From Sipunculus nudus (lineage: Eukaryota > Annelida > Sipuncula > Golfingiida > Sipunculidae), in the NCBI GenBank assembly GCA_026874595.1, contig CM049313.1, forward strand, positions 35,179,159 through 35,243,158: a stretch of 64,000 nucleotides of DNA, written 5' to 3'. Shown here one piece after another: positions 14,001-26,000 of the stretch. The notes beneath the pieces are model-generated. The model did no database searches. It was not told where the DNA came from and was given only the letters and a program-made list of their open reading frames with translations. Both the position numbers and the translations under genes were made by a program. Positions within the stretch are counted from its first letter, which is position 1, and the number at the start of each line of letters is the position of its first letter.

Positions 14001-17000
14001 CACCTGTCATAAAATCAGAAAAGCTATCCAGGATGTAAACGCATGCCAAATTTCAGGTGAATTAGTCAAGTCACTGCAGAGATATGAGTGATTTTAACCC
14101 AAGGCAGACAAACAGATGGACACTGTGCAAACATGGTTGCAGGTGGCGCCACCATTTTTTGTGTATGTTATAAAGCTCTCCAAGGGCTACATTTGTGCAA
14201 AAAAATTTTCCTGATCCGTCAAACGGTTCCCGAGATATGAGCTTGGATGTCTGCAGCGTAAACGTGAAAGTAGGTGGCCCCACCTGTCACAAAATCAGAA
14301 AAGCTATCCAGGATGTATACGCATGCCAAATTTCAGGTGAATTAGTCAAGTCACTGCAGAGATATGAGTGATTTTAACCCAAGGCAGACGAACAGATGGA
14401 CACTGTGCAAACATGGTTGCAGGTGGCGCCACCATTTTTTGTGTATGTTATAAAGCTCTCCAAGGGCTACATTTGTGCATAAAAATTTTCCTGATCGGTC
14501 AAACGGTTCCCGAGATATGAGCTTGGATGTCTGCAGCGTAAACGTGAATGTAGGTGGCGCCACCTGTCACAAAATCAGAAAAGCCATCCAGGATGTATAC
14601 GCATGCCAAATTTCAGATGAATTTGTCAAGTCACTGCAGAGATATGAGTGATTTTAACCCAAGGCAGACGAACAGATGGACACTGTGCAAACATGGTTGC
14701 AGGTGGCGCCACCATTTTTTGTGTATGTTATAAAGCTCTCCAAGGGCTACATTTGTGCAAAAAAATTTTCCTGATCCGTCAAACGGTTCCCGAGATATGT
14801 GGGTTTATGTGTGGAAACAGACGCACAAACGGACGCAGAGCGCAGAGGAAAGGTCAGAGGTCAAAACAAAATCAGGGCGCAGCAGTTCACATGTGACCCG
14901 AACATAATCCCAGGTTTCGTAAAATTCCGCCCAGTGGTTACGGAGGAGTTCTCCGGAAACCTACGCGGCGGCAGCGGCGGAGGCGGCGGAGGCGGCGTGC
15001 AGCTGAAAACATAGTATCCGCAAAACTCTGTTTTGGCGGATACAATAAGTGAATTAAAACAGGGGCTGTGGAGTACCCCACATTAAAGACAGTTTTAAAC
15101 ACTGGTGATGAAGTGTTACTACAAAAGAAATATAGATAATCTGTTCTCTAACATGTAACACTGAAAATGTTTTGTAGATTAAGACACAATAACTTCCACC
15201 AAGACAGATGCTTTTGGTTTGATGAAGAAATGTCTATCTCCCTCTTTTTACATGAGTATGCATATTTTAGATGAAAAAAATGTGTATTAATGTATGTAAC
15301 ATAGTACACATGTAACAATGTATGAAATGTAGTACAAATGTAGCAATGTATATAACATAGGAAACATGTAACAATGTAACATAGGAATCATGTAACAATG
15401 TATGTAAAGTGTTACATATGTTGCCATGTATATAACATAGTACACATGTAGGAATGAATATAAAGTAGTATAAATGTAACATTGTAAAACTCCTCTACAG
15501 CAGATTTGCAGGATAGGATTTTTTAGGATAGGATTTGTCAGTTGTAACAGGGTGTGTGTGATTCTATGTATGTTCATAACACAGTACACAGCATGGTTTA
15601 CCTTCATGTTGGGGAGAAACATTTATTTCTGTGTTCTGCCAAGTTTTGTTCCAGATCACCAATTTGTTTCCTCCAGATGCCACCAGGGGGAGGCAAGGAA
15701 ACACTGACAGACACTGTAAAATAATTACACAGAATTACTGATACTGCTGGATTCACTGTCATCTGGGAAATGGTTATTAAATGCTGAAGCCAATTTATGC
15801 AAAAGTCCCTATACAGGTTCCAATGTTCCTTTTGTACAATGATAGAAATACTGTGATCAGCTTTTTTTTTTAAATTTGTTTATTCAAAAAGGAATATTAT
15901 AACAAAATTAAAACTCTCATGAGTAAAACATCCAAACTACCCAGGTTAATTTTTGTTTACTCTCCAAGCATCTCAAATAAGGTGGTCACAAGACAAAATT
16001 TTTATTTTATTTAGATGAAAATATGAAAATATTGAATTCATATGAAATGTTCATGTTATTCATAAGACCCTGATGGATAATATGAATTATATGAGACCTT
16101 ATCCTCCTATAGAGAACAAGAATTTCATACTAGTTAAATCTTCCCTTGGTCCTTTTCATATTGTAAAGAATTTGCTGGACATATCAAATAATACATACAA
16201 TAAAGAATATACTTTGTGTAGTTTATTGTATGGCAAGATCGTGAAATTTAAACCCTCACATAACACTGTATAAGTGGAAATTGAGTAATTTTATTCATGC
16301 CATTATGAAGCCAGCCACAGTATTTGCAAGCTATATGCAGTTTAAGACATACATAGTGCTCATTCAATCACTGTCCATTTATAATTGTTCTACTCTTTAA
16401 CTGCTCCACAACTGCTGACAATTCTCTTACCTTGACAGAACCACAGATGTCGCCCTCTACATGGAGACAGTCACCAGTCCAAGGACTCCACATGTGATCA
16501 TTGTTAAGAATTATATGTTTGGTAACAGAGTTACATGTCCCTGTTTATAAATATTTACAAATTTAGTAGATGCTAGAATACAGGTCATAACAGGTCATAT
16601 TACGGTCCAACTTTATTTCCACTCGATCCAATGACCTATTATGACATCAAGACATTTTAATGAAGCTATGTTTCTGTGCCAGCAAAATGGATACCAGCCC
16701 AGTGAACCAAGCTACAGCCTGCCCACACAAGGGCTTATGCACACACACTGCAAGGCAGGTGTGCTGTCAGTTTAAACAAAATGTAACAACACTGGCTCTA
16801 GGGTAGTCCTTGCTGGGCTGAAATCCATTTTGCTGGTGACAGGGACATGGCTACTTTAGAAACATGAGTTTGATTTTAAGATACTGTTTTACCATGGTTT
16901 TTATTGTGTGACCATAGTGCAGTAATTTTGTAGTTAAAACCATAGTTACTATGGAGAAAATGTAGTCATTGGCATCTCTGCTATGGACAAGGTCCTTGTT

Positions 17001-20000
17001 ATTCCTCATCCCTCACCTATCAGCAGTCACTGGCAAGAAAGGACAGGGAAGCTAGGTGAACAAGTTTCCCCCAGCCAGTATATTTACAACTTATATGATT
17101 AACCTTATGACAAAAAGCTGTGAATTGTGAGTGTCCTTAGAATTGATTTAATAATTGATTCTTTACCTTTGATTTAGTTCTGGATTCAATTCTTACTTAA
17201 TGAGTAAATATCAAAATATAAAAGCGAATTTAACCAAAATGGACCTTAGTAAATCTCAGCAAAGTGGAGTGGTCCACATTCAGCATACTTTAATTGGGGC
17301 ACATACATGAACTGCTCTGTCAAATTTGAGAGCTCAATGAGAATTTTGGGATGGCCCATGCAAAAAAAAAATATAATCAAAACAAATCCATTCAGATATT
17401 AACAAGGCCTTCAGGCCTAATGCGAACCTGTGCATTGGGAAATACACCAAGTATAATGCTTGAATGCTGGACCATTACTTTTCATGTATATGAACAATGC
17501 AAGTACTAAACATTTTGAATAAGAAATAATTACACAAACATCACTGCTGAAATTCTGGCATGGGTGCACACAACACAAAATCGATTGTAGCTGGCACCAC
17601 CAGTCTTGTATACACATATGCCAATGTTCAGACTGATATATCCAACCCCTCCTGAGAAATAAGCAGGGACACACATTGTGCAAAAATTATTGTAGGTAGC
17701 ACCACCAGTCTTGTATATGACAAAGCTATTTGATATGTATAAATATGCCCAATTTCAGGCTGATATATCAAATTCCTCTGTAGAAATAAGCAGGCACATA
17801 CACTCTGCAAAAGTCAATATACGTGGCACCACCTGTCTTGTAAATGAGAATACCATCAAAGACGCATAGACAGGTCAAAATATCAGTCCAAAACATCAAA
17901 CTTCCCCAGAGTTTGATGCACTGGGCTGACAAGGCTTAGGCGTGAAAGGCAGTTGCCCCCGAGTGACCTGTGACAAATTGCTACCTCAAGCTACTGCACT
18001 GGGTGAACTCCTGACTTGCACCTGGCTAGACTGAGTGAACTTTTGACCTGTACCTGGCTGCACTGAGTGAACTCTTGACCTGTTGCATAATCTGACACAG
18101 TTGGCAGTCTGCCAAAGCTATAAATAGATTCAGGCTGAACTTTGGTGCCAAACATGATGCTGTGAGCAGTCTGCCAAAGCTATAAATAGAATGCAGCTAC
18201 TGCACTGAGTGAACTCTTGACCTATACCTGGCTGCACTTCTTCCAATCCTGGCACTGTGCAAAAACTATTTATAGAGCTGACATCATCTTGGCTAATGGC
18301 CAACATCAAGGCACTGGCAATCTGCCAATGGTAAACCAAGTGCTGCCATCTGAACACAAAAGTGGTCCCTACTTGAAATAACTTTGAAATTTATTTTCCC
18401 AATACAAAATGCTTTTCAGTCCACTTTTTATAAAAAAAGAAATCAGGAATAGATGTAAAATTACGGATGCATACTGAATGCAAAATTAAAATACAGATAT
18501 ATCTCATTGATGGCAAATTCTTGAATTAAGTTGAGTAGGGATACAAATCATTTATAATTCATGTTCAGTTGTCTTTATATAACCACAGAGAGCTGAATAT
18601 CCATGATTGTAACATTGCCTGGTATGATGAATAACTTAAATCATAAATCTAAATTTTTTGAAAGCTTTTAAAAAAACTTTCTTGTCAATATTAACCAAAG
18701 ATAACCTGAAATCTAAATGTCTAGTGGCATGATGTAATAGATGCTGATAAACTGGTGCCAGGCTAGATGTAACAGCATCACACAGCTATTATATATGGTA
18801 AAATGACTCAATTCAATCTCCAAAATTAATCCAAAAATCATTCATGTGGAACCATTTATGACAATTATTATAAGAATTATTGTAGGAATTATTCTTGTAA
18901 AATATTTAACAAACTGGCTTCAGTGGCATCAGTCGAAAAACGTTTCGCAGGTTTATAACTCATATAGGACGATACAGCAAACCGGCTAAGTTCAGCTTCA
19001 TGTAACTCAGCCAAAAACCACTGAACCAAAACCATTTGAACAAACTTGAATTATCAACATCTGAGGATAATTAATGTGTGAGATTTAAGAATTTGGCCCT
19101 GTGGTTTTTGAGGAGAAGATCTTTGTAGCAACTAAGCTAAAATGGGCTGTAATGGCATATGACTAAATTCAGCTTCCTATAACTTAGCCAAAAGTCACTG
19201 AAAAGAGACCATTTGAACAAACTTCAGAAAGCACTACCCTAGGATCATTTCTGTGCGATATTAAACATTTTGGCTGTATGGTTTAAGAGAAGAAGTTTTT
19301 TGTAGCCCTCAGTGTGATACAGGCACTGATGACCCTGTACAAATAAGGCCGATGCAGGTGGCGCCACCAATACCTCAATTTCAGATAGGACCTATGTGAC
19401 CAACATTGGCATAAAATTTGGTGATGATAGCTCCAGCCTTTTCTGAGATTTAAATTTTAATATGCTTTTTTGCACAGTTAACAAAGTTGAACCTCCTGTA
19501 TCTCGGCCAAAAATCTCTGAACTGGAACCATTCGAACAAACTTGAGAAAGATTGTTCCAGGGATCATTTCTGTGAAATATTGGACAATTTGGCTGGACAG
19601 TTTCGGAGAAGATTTTTCTTTTTTAGCTTTTTCCCTTTAAAATATAAGAAAATGCAGTTAGAAAAAAAATAAACAAAATCCGATATAGTTTTTTGGATGA
19701 CTGATTATTTGCAAAAAATTGGTGATGCTAGCTCCTGCCGTTTTTGAGATAGCTATGGTTAATGTACAGACAACGCACAAAGCATGACGCACGACGGACG
19801 ACGACGCACCATCGCATAAGCTCACAGGTTCGCTAAAAATGGATTACCATTTAATGGAGGGCTTGCAATTCAATGCAGCTATTCTTTGATGCATTGTTAC
19901 ACCCCGAACAAAAAGCTAAATGATGATGTGACAGCTGTTACAACATAATTTATTACTATAAACTTCATTTATTTTATATGGATGTACATTTAGCTATAAT

Positions 20001-23000
20001 AAGTAATACAAGCTACTCTCTATGGCTTGGATGTGTTGTTCCGTAGTATGTTGAGGTGGGGGAAACTGGAGAACCCATAGAAAACAACCAGCCTATAAAG
20101 AGCCGTTACAACACACTCTCATGGTAATGCCAGGGATCAAACCTGGGTCGCCAGCAGGGAGAGCCCAGCATTTCACCACTTAAATGCACGGAACACATCA
20201 ATACAATGATTAGCATATAACTAAAATTTTATCAAATTTAAAATTAGGTTCTTTTTGCAATGCAAAATCAGATATATGTCCCCACTCCCTATGGGCCTCC
20301 CATCCCCAAATTGAGGAAAAAATATGCAGACTTCTTCAAATGTCACAGCATTCACAAATAATTTCTATTCCAGCTGATTTGACCTTGAAGATGAAGTTCA
20401 AGGTTATCAGTTTTAAACACTTCCAAGATTTTGGAAGAAATGTTTCACGAGTCAAATTTCATAAAATATACTGAGTGGTTCATAAGTTATAGTGTTCACA
20501 AATTATTTTATTCTGACAGATTGACCTTGACGATCCAGGTCAAGGTCATCAGTTTCCAAACTCTTCAAAGAAGTTGGTTGAAACAATTCCATACTGCACA
20601 GAGCCATACTGCACAAATAGGACTGCAGGTGGCGCCATTTGTCTTTGTCACGCACAACTACATAGGTGAGCAAATAATTATGCCAGGTTTTGGAAAGATG
20701 GGTCCAAGGGTCTCAAAGGATTTCTCAGGAAACCGGGGGAATCCGAGTAAAACTCTGTTTTGGCGAATACCATTAGTGTTTCCAATTTGAGGAAAAAATA
20801 TGTGATACTTTAAAATCTATGGGGTTACAAAACATCTCTATTTTGGCCTATTTGATATTTAAGGTCAAGGTCACCAGGTTATAAACTGTTTCAACATATA
20901 TTGGAAAAACAATTAAAATTTAAAATTTCATGAAAAATTGTTGATTCATTCAAAAGTTATCGCATATGCAAGAAATAAACACAGACTACGAATCTGGACA
21001 CCGACGACAGACCAAACACTATGCATCTCCCAAGAAGGGAAGGGAGACATAATGATATAATGACTACATGGTACTGTATTACTAGATAAGAGTGTTTTTC
21101 ATCTTGTCACAAGGATATAATGATTCTCCTGTCTGACGAGGCTGTGAGCAGCAATGGAGCATCTGCTGTAGTGCTGCTCCAGCTCTCTTCCAGCAGAACC
21201 ATCGTGGTCACCGGACGAGTGTGCTTCTCTAGCAGGAACAGCTGCTCCCCTGTCTTATAATATCAAATAACATGAAGGGGCCAGTCTACATCTTCCAAGA
21301 AAACTAGTACCATTTTGATCCACTGCATAGTCTCAGAACCAGCTAAGGTAAACCAATATGTGTAATACATGTATATGGCATGACACATGATAAAAAATGT
21401 CTGAAGGATTTCTTTTTCACCTATTTGCCTGCTGCGGGCTTTCAAACAAGACTGTTAAATAGGGCATATTTTAAAAATGTACATGGGAAATTCTTACTAT
21501 TAATCATAATCAAATATGCCATGAAATAAGTTTTATAAATAAATATTCAAATTTAAACAGAACTTTAGCTAGATATTATGACAACATCAATGCATTCTCC
21601 AAACCTTCAACTAACATCCTGGATTGAATTTCTTTTTGTTTATTTAACCAAATTTGCATTTAAATTACTAAATTGAAAAAGAACATAAAATCTGGGTAAA
21701 ATTTTCTTACTTTTACTTTTACCTGGGGAAATATAATCTTAAATAAAATCTACTCCATCCCCCCGCCCCACACACACACACCTGATACCTATGAATCAGG
21801 TATTCTTCAAGTTCTCTATTTAAATTCTGTTATCAATGATATGATTTTATTAAAAAATTAAGAATTATTAAAAATCCCATTTACTCTCACCATATGCTTC
21901 CATTGCTCCTAAAACATTTGACTGTGATAAGTCTATATTTTCATCATTCTTTTAAACTGATCTGAAATGTTGCTATATAAAAATTTACAAAATAACTCCC
22001 TGTATAAATACAGTGAAACCTCGTTGTGTCAAAACTAGCTTAAGGCATATACCCAGCTTATGTCAAAGTTACAGAGTGGATATTTCAGACAACTCTAGTT
22101 AAAATATTACCAAATAAACCCTGCTTGTGTAGAACCACGGATGTCTTGAAGTTTTCTTAGGGTCCCTTTGACTCTGACACAACGAGGTTTCACTGTAATT
22201 TGATATGCAAGTATTTCTCCATTGCCAATAATTGTCGAAGAATTAATATGGATATTTGAGATTACAGACACATAAAAAATATATTTTTACCTCGATGTCC
22301 CAGATGATGACCTTGCAATCATCGCCAGCAGAGGCAAAGCGACATTCCTTGACGCAAAGCAGGATGCGTACAATATCAGTGTGACCTTCCAGGATGGTCA
22401 GTGATGTGTAGGGGTTGACAGGCTGACACTCATCAGGTGCCTCCACCTAAAGTGGATATTAATTTTTTCTATCAGTAAATGTAAAGATTTAAATATTTTT
22501 TTGTGATCTCACCATACAATTACCTACATAGAATATATCCATCATATTATAAATTAATTATACAAGGTTGTATCACAGGCACTTGAATTGCTATAAGTGT
22601 AGATTTCAGTTACATTTTTTTACTTTTCTGGATCATTTCCTTATAAATAAAACTTATTCTTTATCTCTTTATTGTTTACTTAATATTTGAGTAATCAGGC
22701 ATGAAGCCCCCATTTTTAGGCCCGACAGCCATGGTACATGTGTGATTGGCTAAACCTTTATTATGTCTGCGCTGTAAACATTTGGAGACTCTAGTGTACA
22801 TATCAACCAATCAGAAAGCTGTCCACGGTCGCTATGCCATGGCTGTCAGCCCTACTGATGGGGGCTTTAGGAAGCTTAACATGTAGTAATATTGCATATC
22901 ATATCTATGATTAAGGCAAAAATAATATCTGTCATTTTAAATGTCATTTGTGCCTATACATACCAGTACATGAAAAAAGGCATATATATACATATGTTAA

Positions 23001-26000
23001 ATTAAATGTTTCTACTGTGTCTGTGCCTGTATGTGCATACACGTGTATGTATATATACACATGTGTGTGTGTGTGTGTGTAATTTATTGTGAATGCAAAA
23101 CCATGGGTAAGTGGAAAACCATGCTGGCAAATCTGATATCCTTGGAGTGGAGGTTATATGAGGGTGGGATGTTAGGAATTTGGCATGAACATTTGCTGAA
23201 TAGCTTGTGTTATCAAATTGGCTACTACCGGTATTTTCACAATGACAGGCTCCCAAAGTAATCAAAATCAGATTTTCTTTTAAGGATCATAACAACTTCA
23301 CTTAAAGCATACTACACAGTTTTTAGATATTGCAGCCAGTTACAACTGAGAAAACATACCCTATCAGTAACAATGATTTCCATCCTGCTCACCCTGCAGC
23401 ATCAGCTAATATGTTACATCCACAGAGAATCAGCTTCAGTTGTTATAACATGAAAATCATTTAATTAACATAAAATTAACATGTTATTCCCACCATTACC
23501 AAGACTGATGAGCAAAGGTACAAGTCCAATATCTAACAGAAATTAACTATAGACAGCTAATTGCATTTTTAAATGGGTTGTCCAGTACCCTTAATGCGTC
23601 ATGAAATATTCATCAGCTAGGTCAAAGGCCACTGGTCTGTTGCATTAACATTTTTCAAACACTTTTAAGTTAGTGAGCAGGTTAAATCATTAATACACTG
23701 ACATATCACATTATAGGCCTGATATGGTGTTGAGATTCTGAAATTAAATTTCAGACACTAGCATACATTGGAGAATCTGACAAATATTGTCAAAACTCCA
23801 ATAACAGAATAGCTAATGGACAGATGGTACTAATATGATATCTGATGTTGTATTATAATTTATCTATGCACCAGTGTACTCTTAAAGCTCAAGCACTATC
23901 CTGAACCAAAGGCCACCACAGCAACACTATGCTAGCTAAATTATAAAATTATAGTGGTCACTTTTTTCCCAATCCACCGACCCATTGTGATATTATGTCT
24001 ATTTTGTTGTGGCTAAGGTCTGTATTGCAGTAAAGCCTGAAATTGTTTCTGTATTTAAATTAGATTCTGACGCAACTCCCACAGCTTGATTCTATGCCTT
24101 CCTGTATTTAGAATAATGATACATCCATCAGCCATATCATTTTGGACTGTCAATCCATATTGAACATATACAAAGTGACAGTATATGCTGAGTTTCCTTT
24201 ACACTGAGCGTTCACTGGAGTGAACTTGTCATCCTTTTTTAGGGGAAATATTATTGTCTCGTAAGGATGGGACAAAGGAAGATAAGATATTACAGTGATC
24301 TACAACCTGGCATAGCCAGGTTTATACATGGTTGGCTAAATACGCTGAGTTGGGCTTTACATCAAAGGAGATCAAAGATGTTAATTATGCACCTGTTTGG
24401 TGACTGATACAGCAAGTCACTACTAATAATGATAAACCCTTCCTGGTAGTTGTTAAAGGGACATAATCAGGAGTAATGTTAAGCCTATGCTTTCACACCA
24501 TCAGTTAAGTTTTGCTTTATACAAAAAGTTCCCAGTAAAATCTCACAGCACAGTCTCGCCTTGTTATGGCTCATCTGCATCTGCATGTTAGTAAACACAG
24601 TCCACATGTGTCCATTTACCATAACAAGGCCGATTGACCAGAGGTCCACAATTTGTGCATGTGCGACAGAACCTACACAAGAACTATAGTCCGTTTCATC
24701 CCCTCATGTCCACCTGTTTTTTGCTATGAAAATTTTTATTAGGTATATTTCAAGGGAAACAATTATAGTGTAGAGGAGAGGATTACAGAACCTAATTTTC
24801 AACTGGGTAATTAAATTCCTACCTTATGCCATATTTGAGTAACAGAATTTTCTGAAAATATGAGAAATCAGTCTATATTTTACAACATATCAGACCCACT
24901 TATGGCGGTCAAGGTCATTGGTCACATGCAAAAACAGCCTCAGCTGACAGCTGCTGATTGGATGATCTCATGTAAACACTCTAAAAAATATAACCAGCTA
25001 AAACAAAGATGGCTACTTATGGAGGGACACACAATATCTGCCAGATCATGGTAAAGAGACTAAAATGTTGTAAAACATGAACAAGGGATTTATTGTAAAA
25101 TTCTTAACTGCCATATTAGGTTGTCACTTCCGTATGTCGTTTACTTGGAAAATATTGAAAAATATAAACTTTTAAGTAAATCATCTACAAAAAACAGGTG
25201 GACAGCAGGTGGTGAAATGGACTATAGTCCTAACAAGGCCATACATGGACCTTCATGCCCTTTGATATATCTCTACATTATGGTGCATAAGCCCCATGTA
25301 AATTTACTGAAGATCCTGTTGGAATAGATCTTAACGATAGGTCCAGGGGCCTCAGCTGAAATGATAGGCACAGCTACTACATTTGACCTACAACCCAGAT
25401 GTTTCAGCCAGCTGTCCGACAGTTATCCCTGGACCCTATTGTCCTATGGTACACCTGTTGGACAGACAAAGGTCTCCAACAGGTCTAGCATAGGGGTAAT
25501 AGGATCCAGAGATGGACTAATATTGCTAGTACTTACCTTATTTTTCTCTAGCCTGCAGCCCTATTTAGACAGTTTATTGAACCATAATGTAAAATCTCTT
25601 CAACCCTTTTATTAAACAATGTAGAGGCTGCAGGCACAAGGGTTAGATTGATTTCTGCTGCAATCGATATCAGCTGCAGGCGGAATTGACCATATTGGCC
25701 TCCAGCACTGAGCGACCTACCATTTCAGGCGCAAATCCCCACTGAGCCACTGCTGGGACCTGACTGTGGCAAGTCAATTATATCTGCCATGGCTGTTTTT
25801 TTAGTGCCTGTTAATAAAATTTAAAGCAATTGTCTCTTTCTTGGGCTTTAAGACAATTTATTTCAAATATGTCCAGACAACTGAAACCTGGTTTGCTATC
25901 CTTTCATAAACATTTGTTAATGTAGTTATGGGAGAAAGTTATGTGCTATTAAAAACAATGCAAGTCTCCGTGTTGTAATTCCAGATCTTTTCATATACAT

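Noticed and set aside
8373-15040. A single 6.7-kb transposon with 1.7-kb terminal inverted repeats
   Set aside because: Three phase-consistent WDR41 exons lie between the arms, each arm has its own complete Helitron-like termini, and the outer flanks share only a few bases, so two insertions are the simpler reading.
15287-15622. 111-codon minus ORF rich in H, Y, C, T
   Set aside because: It is a translation of the 30-bp minisatellite running into WDR41 exon 5 in a wrong frame.
24860-25054. 64-codon ORF in the 542-bp MITE as a gene
   Set aside because: Same frame is present in both MITE copies but has no known domain and the element is too short for a transposase; noted only as something to test.
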